The notes: a model not told the origin generated them from the letters alone. A DNA stretch of 39,527 bases from an uncultured Clostridia bacterium (GCA_937892655.1 CALBJC010000123.1:1-39527); one strand, 5' to 3'; numbered from the stretch's first letter, positions 15,085 through 26,400 are shown. Translations and numbers: made by a program.

Positions 15085-16542
15085 ATGAGTTTTTCATTTG
15101 AAACACAAGGTACACGAACTTATCTTGTGTATACCATAAAAGAGTCAGATAACGTTGATTCAATGGGTATCGGTATGATAACAAACAATAAAATCCCGGG
15201 TCTTGCGCAGACTTTGTTCACCCAGATGGATCAGAACAAATACATCAAATACGATGTTTCTGCAAAGATTTCTGTAAAGTCATTCTTTTCAGGCCAGGTG
15301 AACAAAAAGAGACTTATCGGCGTTTTCAAAGGCGTGGTTGATGCTATGCTTTCGGCAGAAGAATATATGATTGATCTAGCAACAGTCATTCTTGATCTTG
15401 ACTATATGTTTGTAGATGTATCAACGTGTGAGACAGTGCTCATATGTCTTCCTATTGCAGATGAGAACACAACGGCTACAGATATGCGTACATTCTTTAA
15501 GGATATCATGTTCAGCACTCTGTTTGACCAGACAGAAAACTGCGATTATGTTGCCAAGCTAATCAACTATCTCAACAGCTCTCCTGTGTTTTCTTTTGAT
15601 GAATTCAAGAACCTTCTTGATTCAATAAGCTCGGGAACACAATCGGTAATGCAGCCGACTCCACAGCCTGCGCCAGTTTCACAGCCCGCGCCGGTTCCAC
15701 AGCCAGCGCCGGTTCCACAGCCAGCGCCGGTTCCACAGCCAGCGCCGGTTCCACATCCGATGCCAGCTCCACAGCCTGCAGTCAAGCCTATGTCGGTGCC
15801 AACTTCTGCTGTAAATGGTGCAACACCTGTAGCGGTACCATCCGCTCAAAAGCCCGCGGCTGCCATATCGGACGATGAAAAGAAAGTAAGTATGATGACC
15901 TTGCTTATGCATTATAATAAGGAAAACAAAGAACTTTACAAAGCGCAGAAGGCTAACAAGAAGAATGCCGTAGCTACTGATCCGAAGCCGCAGAAGGCTT
16001 CTAAGGTACAGCCTGGATTTGCAATTCCTGGTCAGACTGCTCCCTCTGTAAGTGCTTCTGTTCCTGCAGTAACACCAATGCAGCCACCTAAGCCGCAGCC
16101 TGTAGCATCGGCACCACAGCCTATAGCTCCTGCTGTTATGTTGATTCCAAAGTCTGGAGGAGCAGACTTCGGCGATACAACTGTACTCAATTCAGGTGTG
16201 GCTATCGGTGAAACAACCGTACTCGACGCTTCAGCGGCTACTGAGTTCAAACCACATCTTATAAGAACAAAGAATAACGAGAAAATCAATCTTGACAAGC
16301 CCGTATTCAGAATTGGCAAGGAAAAGAGCTATGTTGATTACTTTATCGGTGACAACAGTGCTATCAGTCGTAGCCATGCAAATATTATCACCCGTGACGG
16401 CGAATATTTCGTAATGGATACAAACTCAACAAACCATACCTACGTAAACGGCGCTATGATAGCAAGTAACGTTGAAACCAAGATTACCCATAACGCAAAA
16501 ATCAAGCTTGCAAACGAGGAGTTTGAGTTCAGACTTTACTAA
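15085..16542 (+). CDS. FHA-domain protein with DUF6382-like N-terminus and proline-rich linker
   Basis: A 485-residue cytoplasmic protein. Residues 1-180 resemble DUF6382 (MSFSFETQGTRTYLVYTIKE to SCETVLICLPI-type core). Residues about 193-235 are a PQPAPV tandem repeat, followed by more Pro/Ala linker. Residues about 408-485 are an FHA domain: FRIGKEKSYVDYFIGDN, SRSHANI, then DTNSTNHTYVNG, carrying the Arg, Ser-x-x-His and Asn residues that bind phospho-threonine. Just before the FHA domain lie DTTVL (364-368) and ETTVL (376-380). A TT motif in front of an FHA domain is the layout of GarA/OdhI, where a kinase phosphorylates the motif and the FHA domain then folds back on it. Kinase and phosphatase genes follow within 1.2 kb. 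Confidence 0.88.
   Translation: MSFSFETQGTRTYLVYTIKESDNVDSMGIGMITNNKIPGLAQTLFTQMDQNKYIKYDVSAKISVKSFFSGQVNKKRLIGVFKGVVDAMLSAEEYMIDLATVILDLDYMFVDVSTCETVLICLPIADENTTATDMRTFFKDIMFSTLFDQTENCDYVAKLINYLNSSPVFSFDEFKNLLDSISSGTQSVMQPTPQPAPVSQPAPVPQPAPVPQPAPVPQPAPVPHPMPAPQPAVKPMSVPTSAVNGATPVAVPSAQKPAAAISDDEKKVSMMTLLMHYNKENKELYKAQKANKKNAVATDPKPQKASKVQPGFAIPGQTAPSVSASVPAVTPMQPPKPQPVASAPQPIAPAVMLIPKSGGADFGDTTVLNSGVAIGETTVLDASAATEFKPHLIRTKNNEKINLDKPVFRIGKEKSYVDYFIGDNSAISRSHANIITRDGEYFVMDTNSTNHTYVNGAMIASNVETKITHNAKIKLANEEFEFRLY
15661..15780 (+). repeat. 18-bp tandem repeats encoding PQPAPV units
   Basis: Six 18-bp units (15661-15768) of the form CCACAGCCAGCGCCGGTT, three of them identical, then a partial unit. 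They encode the PQPAPV repeats of the FHA protein. The near identity suggests recent expansion, and copy number may vary between strains without changing frame. Confidence 0.85.
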
Positions 16543-16559
16543 AATCGTGGAGAGAAGCT

Positions 16560-16828
16560 ATGAAACCAGAGGCAGATAAACCTATCAGATTAAGCTCACC
16601 ATCTTTATGGCGGCAATTGAGGCTGCATCAACAGGTTTTATGTTAATCGCAAAAAATTTTGTGAGTGAGTATGACAGGGTTATGCGTATGATGCACGTTA
16701 TTGAAGTCACTTCTGAATTTACGGTAGCAGGTTATCTGGTTGCATTTTGCGCGATTGTGAATCTGACTCTGACTATTATTCTGAAGATCAGAGTAAAAGC
16801 TTGTCTTCAAGGTGGACAGGCGTTATAG
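16560..16828 (+). pseudogene. Small two-segment membrane protein, apparently frameshifted near its start
   Basis: The well-placed start is ATG 16560 (GGAGAGAAG upstream), but its frame stops after 28 codons. A hydrophobic frame one base off begins after a stop at 16575-16577 and runs to 16828; its first ATG is 16607 with no binding site. Adding one C in AAACCTAT (16578-16584) would join them into MKPEADKPYQIKLTIFMAAI and on, a protein of about 89 residues. It would have segments TIFMAAIEAASTGFMLIA and FTVAGYLVAFCAIVNLTLTIIL. I infer a one-base deletion, real or from sequencing. Function unknown. It sits between the FHA and phosphatase genes. Confidence 0.55.
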
Positions 16829-16834
16829 ACGGCG

Positions 16835-16860
16835 GCGCTTTATTCATAGTGATAAAGCGC
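16835..16860 (+). other. Hairpin before the phosphatase gene
   Basis: GCGCTTTAT and ATAAAGCGC are 9-bp perfect arms around an 8-nt loop, 30 nt before the phosphatase ATG. There is no T run, so it is more likely an mRNA processing or stability element than a terminator. Confidence 0.4.
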
Positions 16861-16889
16861 TGTTACGATATGTTCATGGAGGAGTTTTA

Positions 16890-17657
16890 ATGAACTTTAT
16901 AGTGTCTGCTTGTACTGATATAGGGCTTACAAAGGCAACTAATCAGGACAGTTTATCATTGAGAATAATTAATACTGCCAGAGGCAGAATGGTTCTTTCT
17001 GTTTTATGCGATGGCATGGGCGGCCTTGAAAAAGGGGAGGTTGCCAGCGCATCTGTAATAAGGGCGTTTGATGAATGGATGAATAATCAGTTACCGCAGC
17101 TTATGGCAAGCGGTATTGAAGACCATATCATCAGAGCGCAGTGGGTAAACATCGCCACAACTCAGAATCAAACCATAAAGGCATACGGTGCAAGGCAGGG
17201 CGTAAAGCTCGGCACTACCGTTGTAGCTATGCTTTTAACGCAGGACAGATATTATATTATGAACGTAGGCGACTCAAGAGCCTATGAGATAAGCGATAAT
17301 GTAAAGCAGATAACCGAGGACCAGACTTTTATTGCCAGAGAGCTTGCACTCGGTAATATAACACCTGAACAGGCGCGCGTTGACGCAAGAAAGAGCGTTT
17401 TGCTGCAGTGCGTCGGCGCATCTGATGATGTGTATCCCGATATGTTCTTTGGCGATGTCAAGGAGAATGCTGTATATATGCTGTGCTCTGACGGCTTCAG
17501 ACATGAGATTTCGCCTGAGGAAATATACCAAAAGCTCAACCCCGCTGTTCTTATGGATGAATACTCAATGAGCAGAAATGCAACAGAGCTTATTGAGCTT
17601 AACAAATCCAGAAAAGAAAGGGATAATATTTCTGTTTCTCTGGTGAGAACATTCTAA
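16890..17657 (+). CDS. PP2C-family Ser/Thr protein phosphatase
   Basis: A 255-residue metal-dependent phosphatase (PPM/Stp type) that removes phosphates placed by the partner kinase. Motifs are intact: N18-Q19-D20 (ATNQDS), VLCDGMGG with Asp41, KLGTTVVAMLL, MNVGDSRAYEI, QTFIARELALG, LLQCVGASDDV, VYMLCSDGFRHEI and the closing RKERDNISVSLV with the last metal Asp. I chose ATG 16890 because GGAGGAG is 8 nt upstream. A longer frame from 16812 would add a basic tail encoded across the preceding gene end. The kinase gene follows after 12 nt, the standard phosphatase-kinase pair. Confidence 0.93.
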   Translation: MNFIVSACTDIGLTKATNQDSLSLRIINTARGRMVLSVLCDGMGGLEKGEVASASVIRAFDEWMNNQLPQLMASGIEDHIIRAQWVNIATTQNQTIKAYGARQGVKLGTTVVAMLLTQDRYYIMNVGDSRAYEISDNVKQITEDQTFIARELALGNITPEQARVDARKSVLLQCVGASDDVYPDMFFGDVKENAVYMLCSDGFRHEISPEEIYQKLNPAVLMDEYSMSRNATELIELNKSRKERDNISVSLVRTF

Positions 17658-17669
17658 GGAGGCTAAACA

Positions 17670-19358
17670 ATGCTTGAGATAGGTTCGCTTGTTGATGGCA
17701 AGTATAAAATACTTAACAAAGTAGGCCAGGGCGGTATGAGCGTTGTTTATCTCGCTATGAATGAAAAAGCGAATAAACAATGGGCTGTAAAGGAAGTCCG
17801 CAAGGATGGCATAAAGGATTTTGAGGTTGTAAAGCAGGGCCTTGTAGCTGAAACTGATATTTTAAAAAAGCTCAGCCATCCTAATCTGCCTAGTATTGTC
17901 GATGTAATCGATACACAGGATTCGTTCATTATTATTATGGACTATATCCAGGGTAACTCACTTAACAAAGCGCTCGATGAATATGGCGCGCTCCCTCAGG
18001 AAAGCGTTATTTCATGGGCAAAGCAGCTTTGTGATGTTTTGGGGTATCTGCATACCAGAGACCCTGCTATTATTTATCGGGATCTTAAGCCGGCAAACAT
18101 TATGCTCAAGCCGGATGGAAATATAACATTAATTGACTTTGGTACTGCCAGAGAATTCAAGGAAAAGAATCTTGCAGATACTACCTGCCTTGGTACAGTA
18201 GGATATGCTGCACCTGAGCAGTTCGGCGGAATGGGTCAGACCGATGGCAGAACAGATATTTATTGCCTCGGTGCAACCCTTTATCATCTTGTAACAGGTG
18301 TAAACCCTTGTGAACCGCCTTATGAAATAAAGCCAATCCGTGAAATCAATCCTGCATTATCAAGTGGTTTTGAAAGAATCATTGCCAAGTGTACCCAGAG
18401 AGACCCTAACTTCAGATATCAGTCTGCGGCGGAGCTTATGTATGCGCTTGAGCATTATGAAGAGATTGATGACTTATATAAAAAGAAACAGAAGAAAAAG
18501 CTTTCAAAGTTTATCGCCTGCGTTGCTATGACAATTGTATTTGCGGCCACATCTGCTTTTGCGTATGTTCAGGCGGAAAACAAGAAAAGTGAAAACTACA
18601 ACTATATTCTTGCAAATGCTGCCAGTGCGGATGATTATTACGATGCAATCGTAACCGACCCTACCAGAAGCGAAGCATATCTCGGAAGCGAAGATAACAA
18701 GGGTCTGATCGAGTTTTTAATCTCTGACGGTGAACTCACTACTGAGGAAAGCATTGTTTTTACCAAGCTCAGAGGCGGTCTTGAACAGAAGGATATGTGG
18801 GGCTATTCATCAACCCTCAATGCGCTTGATGAGCTCAGGGACAGCGACCCTGATGAATACGCGGAGGTTTGTTACAGGATAGGCGAGGCTTATCTGTTTT
18901 ACTATAATATAGGCGTTGAAAAGGACAAGTATTCAACAGCGGCAACATGGTTCCAGCATGCAACTGACATAAATCCTGTTGCCAAGATATACTGCGATAT
19001 ATCAGCCTGCCTTGACAATATTGCCAAGTATTCAAAGGCTGAGCAATATGCAAACCTTTATAACGAATATCAGAAGCTGTGGGAACAGATCGGCTCTCTG
19101 CGGTCAGATTCTGAAAATTATGATGATGACCTTAAGCTGAGAGTATGGAATGAAATTGTTGATATGATTCTCAACAACGCCAAGGAATTCGGCGAAGTAT
19201 CATCAAAGCAGGAAATCGGCAATATGCTGACTTCGATTGAAAATGGCTGTAAGCGGATTACAAATGCTTTCTTACAGGATAGCGTTAATTCTTTGCTGAA
19301 CAACATTCAGACAACAGAAAAGAAAATTCAGTCTATAAAGATTGATAACGCAAAGTAA
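17670..19358 (+). CDS. PknB-type Ser/Thr protein kinase with one membrane segment
   Basis: A 562-residue kinase. Residues 10-270 form the kinase domain: Gly loop GQGGMS (19-24), Lys41 in WAVKEV, the catalytic loop YRDLKPAN with Asp138 (Tyr in place of the usual His of HRD), DFG at 156-158, and APEQFGG. A basic stretch KKKQKKKLSK and one membrane helix (FIACVAMTIVFAATSAFAYV, about 288-307) follow. The outer part (about 310-562) is helical and TPR-like (YRIGEAYLFYYNIGVEKDKY, AATWFQHATDINP), with no PASTA repeats. It is therefore unlike the cell-wall-sensing PrkC kinases and more likely senses a protein partner. Its neighbours hold TT-type motifs that are likely substrates. Confidence 0.9.
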   Translation: MLEIGSLVDGKYKILNKVGQGGMSVVYLAMNEKANKQWAVKEVRKDGIKDFEVVKQGLVAETDILKKLSHPNLPSIVDVIDTQDSFIIIMDYIQGNSLNKALDEYGALPQESVISWAKQLCDVLGYLHTRDPAIIYRDLKPANIMLKPDGNITLIDFGTAREFKEKNLADTTCLGTVGYAAPEQFGGMGQTDGRTDIYCLGATLYHLVTGVNPCEPPYEIKPIREINPALSSGFERIIAKCTQRDPNFRYQSAAELMYALEHYEEIDDLYKKKQKKKLSKFIACVAMTIVFAATSAFAYVQAENKKSENYNYILANAASADDYYDAIVTDPTRSEAYLGSEDNKGLIEFLISDGELTTEESIVFTKLRGGLEQKDMWGYSSTLNALDELRDSDPDEYAEVCYRIGEAYLFYYNIGVEKDKYSTAATWFQHATDINPVAKIYCDISACLDNIAKYSKAEQYANLYNEYQKLWEQIGSLRSDSENYDDDLKLRVWNEIVDMILNNAKEFGEVSSKQEIGNMLTSIENGCKRITNAFLQDSVNSLLNNIQTTEKKIQSIKIDNAK

Positions 19359-19370
19359 GGGGGATCGGAC

Positions 19371-19940
19371 ATGACATACGAAATATACAGATATATATTT
19401 TTGGGCAGTGCGATTCTCGCTGTAATAATGCTGATTGTATCAATACTTGTATTTATTTTACTCAAGATTCCTACTGTAATCGGTGACCTTACCGGTGCAA
19501 ATGCACGTAAGGCTATCGAAAACATCAGAAATCAGACTGTATCAACGCAGAATACAGGTAATCTTTCAAGTCGTTCACCTCACAGAGGCCGACTTACTGA
19601 TAAAATATCACTGTCAGGTACACTGCATAAAAACCATACTAATTCTCTTGGAATTTCAATGCAGACAGCAAAGATCAGTACGCAGCAGCTTACAAGTGAA
19701 AATCAGGCAGATCAGACAACACTGCTTTCTGCCGAAACTACGGTATTGTCGCCTGAAACAACAGTTTTAGCAGCTGAAACAACGGTGTTGGGTCAGCCGC
19801 AGTCAGGAAACGAAACCGCAGTTTTATCGCAGGATATGCTGCAAGCAAAGCCTGCACAGCAAATCGACGAGGCGTATGCTTCACAAATTGTTATTGAATA
19901 TGAAATCACATATATTCATACCGATGAAATAATAGCTTAG
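19371..19940 (+). CDS. Single-pass membrane protein with repeated ETTVL motifs
   Basis: A 189-residue protein not matched to a known family. Residues 8-32 form one membrane helix (IFLGSAILAVIMLIVSILVFILL). The rest is a long, polar, probably unstructured tail rich in Thr, Ser and Gln. It holds TTLL (116-119), ETTVL at 122-126, 129-133 and 136-140, and ETAVL at 148-152. The same ETTVL/DTTVL motif occurs next to the FHA domain of the upstream protein. I infer that the tail is phosphorylated by the adjacent kinase and docks FHA domains. An in-frame binding site (AAGGGGGATCGG) precedes the ATG, 12 nt after the kinase gene. Confidence 0.75.
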   Translation: MTYEIYRYIFLGSAILAVIMLIVSILVFILLKIPTVIGDLTGANARKAIENIRNQTVSTQNTGNLSSRSPHRGRLTDKISLSGTLHKNHTNSLGISMQTAKISTQQLTSENQADQTTLLSAETTVLSPETTVLAAETTVLGQPQSGNETAVLSQDMLQAKPAQQIDEAYASQIVIEYEITYIHTDEIIA

Positions 19941-19951
19941 GGGGGAAGAGG

Positions 19952-20434
19952 ATGAGTCGACAGGCAGGTAAAATATCAATCATAGCGACAATAATTCTTC
20001 TGATAATCGGCAGCTTTTCCATAAGCTTTATTTCTATTATTCCTGATTTTGAAGAAGAAACAAGCAACGCAGTAAGGCTGATAATAGGCATTGCGTTCTG
20101 GGTTGGAATACTCGGGGCGATAATAGCTTCAGCAGTTACGGCTGTTGCGCTGAAAAAGGAATACAAGCGCCTTGTTGCAAGCGGGGAAATGAAAAAGCAG
20201 CGTCTGCCAGGAATTTTCAGCTTTGGTAAAGAGGCTAATAACCTGTGTATTTATGCTCTTATATTGTTCGGTCTTATTATGATCGTAACCGATATTATAT
20301 TCGAGTATGTACCGCAGGCGGCAATGTTTCCTTTGATTTCGATTACTATTCTGGCTTTTTCGCTTCATTGTGTGATGGATGGAAAGTATTATAAAGCGTA
20401 TAAGCTGGTCAAGGAGAGTGAAAACAATGAATAA
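19952..20434 (+). CDS. Four-segment membrane protein of unknown function
   Basis: A 160-residue protein with four predicted membrane helices: ISIIATIILLIIGSFSISFISII, LIIGIAFWVGILGAIIASAVTAV, LCIYALILFGLIMIVTDIIF and AMFPLISITILAFSLHCVM. A basic cytoplasmic loop (KKEYKRLVASGEMKKQRLPG) lies between the second and third. I do not recognise the family. The binding site GGGGGGAAGAGG is strong. Its last codons overlap the start of the giant adhesin gene by 8 nt, which suggests translational coupling and a possible role in placing or exporting that protein. Confidence 0.65.
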   Translation: MSRQAGKISIIATIILLIIGSFSISFISIIPDFEEETSNAVRLIIGIAFWVGILGAIIASAVTAVALKKEYKRLVASGEMKKQRLPGIFSFGKEANNLCIYALILFGLIMIVTDIIFEYVPQAAMFPLISITILAFSLHCVMDGKYYKAYKLVKESENNE

Positions 20435-23400
20435 GTTTAAAAAGAGAGGGCTGATACAGCGCGCATTGTCAATGATGCTTTCTGCGGCAATAGCTGTATC
20501 TGTAATACCTGCAGGCGCTTTTGCGGAATTTGCCAGTGCCGTTGCGGTTACAGCCGCTTCTGAAAGCGTATTGGTAAACACATCCGCTGAATTTTCATAT
20601 TCTATTAACGCAAATGATGATGCCGGCAAAAATGTATTGGCATCTATCGGTTTTTCAAACAGTGCTGCTGTTGAAAAATGCGAATACAAAAGCGAGCTGG
20701 ATGGTAACTGGCATGAATTTACAGGTGTAATCGGTGACGGTACGCCACAGCTGCTTGAATCTGTATTGTCAGGTGAATTCAGAGTAACCTTTAATCAGCC
20801 TGGTCAGAATACAGTCAGCGTGTCAGTTTCTGACAACGAAAATCAGAGCATTCTTTGCTCATCATCAACAACAATCAATGTACTCGACATCGGCAGAATA
20901 GAAACAAATATATCAGAGTCTGCATTTATAGCCGGCGAGTCAAAGGAATTTACCTTTACCACAATTGCAAACGGTCAGGCGGGCATTATGGTGTTCGGTT
21001 CTTTTGTATTCAGCGATCCATCAGCGATTGCAACTCTTGAATACAAAGAATCACAGGACGGTAATTGGTATCCTTTTGCAGGCGATTTCGGACCGCCTGA
21101 AACAGGTTTTCCATTTATGGATAATCTTACAAGCACATTCCGTGTTACATTTTCAAAGCCTGGTACATACTCTCTTACTTCAGTAATAAAGAGAGCGGAT
21201 AATTCAGAGATACTCTGCACAAATGTTTCAACAGTTGTTGTAAAGGACGATTGTGAACTTTATTATAATCAGGATAATGTCGAGCTTGCTCTTACGGAAA
21301 CAAGCTATATAAACGAAACGCTCGTGGATGGTGCAACCGGTGCGGAATACACCTATGAATCATCTGCAGATTATATAGTAAGCGTTGACGGCAATGGTAT
21401 GCTTACACCGAAAATGGAAGGTGAAGTTGATATCACCGTAACAAGAATAGAAGGTGCTGAATATACATCGAAAACAGCTACATACCATGTAAGAGTTATC
21501 ATGGTAGAATACCCTGATTTTGAATGGGCACTTCCTATACCTAGTGAAATCGCATGGAATGTTGAAGGCGGTTATATTAACTATATAGTCGGCGATCATC
21601 CTGAGGGAACAATTCAATATTCAATCAGCGATTGGAATGTTGCTTCAATAAACACAAACACAGGTCTGCTTACAATGAATATGCCGGGCGTGCTTGAAGT
21701 TACCGCAACAAGATATGACGGCGGCAAATATTTAACAACATCAAATTCATATATTCTCAATATTGTCAAAGGACAGCAGGCGCCTCTTGAGGTAGCAGAC
21801 AGTACTGTTGTAACAGATCGCAACACCAGCGTTCAGAATGCGGTAACCGGCGGCAGCACAAGCAATGCGCTCGTTTACGAAATTGAGGATCCTTCAGTGA
21901 TTGAAATTGATTCAGCAGGTGTCATCACTCCTAAAAGAACAGGTGTAACAAATGTTACTGTTACCCGTCCGGGAGATGATAAATATGAGGATGTATCAAT
22001 TACATATTCAGTTGAGGTAATTCTTGCGCAGCAGGATGCTCATTTTGAAAACGGCAGCGCAGAAAAGACCATTGAATACGGTCAGAGTTTCCAGAATGCT
22101 GTTGTTAACAGCTCTACAAGCTTCATTACATATTCATCATCAAATCCTGCTATCGCTACTGTTGACCAGACAGGTGTTGTAACAACAGTTGATAGCGGTG
22201 AAGTTGTAATTACTGCAACCATCGAGGGAAATGATGTATATGATGGTCTGGTACTCTCATATAACCTTATAATCAACAAGGCTTCACAGATGGTTGAATT
22301 TGCAACAGCTCCTTCGCAGATCGGTTCACTTACATTCGGCGAAAGCTTTACAAATGCCGCTACTGCTACAACACCGATAACCTATTCATCATCTGATGAA
22401 GAGGTAGCAGATGTTGATGAAAACGGAACGCTTATAATTCATAAGGCAGGCTGGGTTACGATTACTGCTACTGCTGAGGAAACCTCAAAGTATTTAGAGG
22501 CTACAGCGAGCTATACTGTTATTATCAATAAAGCTTCACAGACCATTACATTTGATAAGGGTCAGGATATTGAAATAGCATATAACGATAACGGCAATAT
22601 ATTCATCAACAGTGCATCTACAGATGCAGCTGATGATGATATCACAGTTACATACGCTGTTATCAATGGCGGTAACTCTATCAATGCCGAAACATTCAAC
22701 TATCAGACTGGTGAATTTGAGATTACAAGACCGGGCTATATTGTAATTGAAGCACAGTTTAGCGAAAACGATCGCTATGCCCAAGCAAATGTACAGTACA
22801 GACTTACAGTTGATAAGGATGAGCAGGAAATTTCATTCAGCAATGACAGATTTGAAGTTGAAAATGGTGACGCATCATTTGTATCACCTGTAATCACAAC
22901 TGAAGGTGACGGCACAGGTAACATTGTATATTCAGTTTCTCAGGATGACAACAATGTTGTGGAATCTATCAACCCACAGACAGGTGAGCTTACATTCTCA
23001 TCAAATACAGGTACAGTAACGATTGAAGCTACAAAGTATGCTGATGATTTCTACAAAGAAGTATCTGCAAAATATGTTCTTTCAGTAGTTGACTGGATTG
23101 CCCCTGCAGATGCATTTTCTGTTGCAGGAACAATGGGCGACAATGACTGGTACACTTCCGATGTTTCTATTGTTGCCAAAGAAGGATACCTTTTAAGCTA
23201 TACAAAGGGTGCAAATGCACAATGGGTTGAATCATTTAATAACGCGATTACAACAGATGGCACTCATACTGTAAAATTCTATATAATGCAGGAGCAGACC
23301 AACAAGATTTCTGAGCAGAAGGTTCTTGAAATCAACGTTGATAAGACAACACCTAGCGCAAGTGTAAACGCTATGGGTATGTCAACATGGGAAAAGTTTC

Positions 23401-26400
23401 TTACTATAATTACTCTGGGCAATTATGGTAATGATACTATCAGCTTCACAATCAACAAATCTGATATTACATCAGGCGTTGATAAGATTGAATATTTTGT
23501 TGATTATGGTTCATCAACAGCCAGCATTGACAATATTACAGGCGCTCAGTGGGAAGAATATGCTGATGAAATAGTAGTTGATAAGGACAAGCTTTTTGTT
23601 GTTTACGCAAAGGTAACCGATAAGGCGGGCAATTATATTTACGCTACAACAAATGGTATAATCTTTGACAAAACAGCTCCTGACATCACATATAAAATTG
23701 AAACAGCTAATGTTAACGGACACTATGACGGTGACGTTATTATCTCATTGAGTGTAACAGACCCTACCCCATACTCAGGTATCAATAGGGTTGAGTACAC
23801 AATCATGAATAACGGTTCACAGACTCAGGCAGAACCTCTTTATACCTATGATTTATCAGGCGACATTCAATACAGCGAGCTTGTAAACCAGTGGAGCTCA
23901 AGTTCTGAAGAGGGCAGCACAGAAGGTAAGATTATAGTAGATAAGAGCAAAAACAACTCTGACAAAATAGTTGTAAGTATAAAAGCTGTGGACAATTCAG
24001 GTAATGAACAAATCAGGGAAATTGACCTGAGCATTATCGCTGATAAGCCACAGATGAAAGTGACATTTGAAAATGATCCTGCCATCATTGAAACTTATGA
24101 AGACGTTGAATACTATGATCAGCCAAGAACAGCAAAGATTGTAATCACAGGCGCAAAAAAGCTTTTCGAGGAATCTCAGGCTCCTGTTATCAATGTAGAG
24201 GCTGCACTCGGTGAAACCTATGCAGGCAGCACATACAGAGTAGGTCAGTGGACTTATGATAATAATCTTGGCGCTTATGTAAACTATGTTTACTTTGAAA
24301 AGAGCGCGGTTTACGATTTTGACGTTAAATTTGTAGATATTTTCAATAACGAATGCGAGTATTCTGCTAATAAGTTTGCAGTAGATCTTGATGCCCCTAC
24401 TGCAGAGGTATCTGTAATCGCCAATACTGCATGGACAAAACTTCTTGAAGTATTAACATTCGATATCTGGTCAAATGAAGAGCTTACTGTAAAGGCTGTG
24501 TTTGAAGATCAGACAAGCCCTATCAGTTCAATTGAATACTATATCAGTGATTCTGACAGTGCACTGAGATACAATGACCTTAAAAACGTTGAATGGTCAG
24601 TTTGCGAGGATGCGCTTGATGACTATACAGCAGAGGTTGATATACCTGAAAACGAATATGTCAGCGTATACTTCAAGGCTGTTGACGTTGCAGGTCACGT
24701 ATCATATTTCAATACAGACGGTATCATCGTCGATTTACAGACAGGCACATTGACAGTTGCACCTGTTACAAGCGCTACCGGTGAAGAAGAAAACACCTTC
24801 AACGGTGACTTTGACGTGAAGATTTCTGTAGCTGACAGCGTAGTATCATCAGGTATCAGCAGAATTGAATACTGGGTATACTGTGATAATCAGCTTACTG
24901 TTAATGAAGTGATTTATTCATTCGAGTATACTCCTGATGAAGACACTACAAAGAATACAGGTCACCTTATTGTAAAGGAAATTAACAGCGACGGCACAAT
25001 TGTGACTACTATTGATGATCCTGAACATGTTCTTTCCGCTGACGATCTGAAATACAATATTGAAAAGATAATACATATCGATGCGCAGAAGAACAATGGT
25101 GACGTAGTTTCTATCGTTGCTAAGGCGTGGGATAACGCAGGCAACGTATGGGAAGGCAGCTGTGGCAGCATTATGACAGATATCGTGGCACCTGAGATTG
25201 AGGTAAGCTTTGATAACAACGTATGCAATATCGTTGATGGCAGAGGTTATTTCGCAGGTGACCGTGTAGCTACTGTAACATACACAGAAAGACTTTCAAA
25301 CTTTGACACACAGAAGGCTGTTGACGGCATTATCATCAAAACAATTGACGGCGAAAAGCTTGATGTTTCTCAGATGATAGAATGGGGCGATACTGTTGTA
25401 TCTGCAGAAAGTATCGATAAAACGACCCATACAGCATACATAACCTTCTCTGAAGATAATAATTATATCTTTGAATCAATCAGCTATACTGACAGCGCGG
25501 GCAATACCTGTGCATACGAGGATGTTGTTTTCGCTGAGGATACCAAGGCACCGGTTAATTTTACCGTCGATAAGGTAAGACCTACAGTTGAAATCACTCT
25601 CAACGAAAATGTATGGCACCAGATTGCTGACGTTTTAACATTTGATTTATTCTTCCGGGATTCATTTGAAATTGTAGCTGAGGCTAACGATGAAACCTCA
25701 CCTACAACAATCAAATATTTCAAGACAGCTGATACAGAACTCCTTGATGAAGCTGCTTTAGGTCAGATTACCGATAAACAGTGGCTTGACTATGAAAAGA
25801 TTGTAGTCAACGAAGATGAAAGACTTACTGTTTACTTCAGAATTACTGACCATGCAGGCAACTACATCTATGCAAATTCACAGGGCATCATATTTGATAA
25901 AACAGTATCAGATATCATCATCACAGCTCCTCAGACATCAATTACTCACAATGGTATTCCGGTTTACACCGAGGATATCGATGTTCAGATAAATGTTTAC
26001 GAAAAGCTTGATGATATAAATTCAGGTATCAAGTCAGTTGAATACTGGGTTGAATGTGACAATGAGGTAACTGCAAACGGCACACTCTTCTCGTTTGAGT
26101 ATGTACCTGACAATGACCTTACAAAGAATCTGGGCGATCTTGTAATCAGACAGCTTGATGAATCAGGCGAGCTTGTAGATGTTGCTCAAAAGGAAGATTA
26201 TGCACTTTCAGAGCAGGATCTTGTAAAGCAGTTTACAAAAACAATTACAATCGACTCGGCGACAAACAACAGCTGTTACGTTGTTTTAAGAGTAAGAGTT
26301 GTTGATAATGCAGGAAATATCACAGAAGAAATAAAGGAATTTGATATTGACGCTACAAGCCCACAAATCTCAGTTACTTTTGATAATAACGAGGCATACA

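Noticed and set aside
15661..15780. Tandem repeats considered as a CRISPR-like array
   Set aside because: Units are directly joined without spacers and stay in the reading frame of a real protein.
15567..15912. Minus-strand frames opposite the proline-rich repeats
   Set aside because: Low-complexity shadow of the 18-bp repeats in the FHA gene; no binding site.
16574..16590. Programmed ribosomal frameshift in the small membrane gene
   Set aside because: No slippery heptamer of the X-XXY-YYZ type at the join; a one-base deletion explains it more simply.
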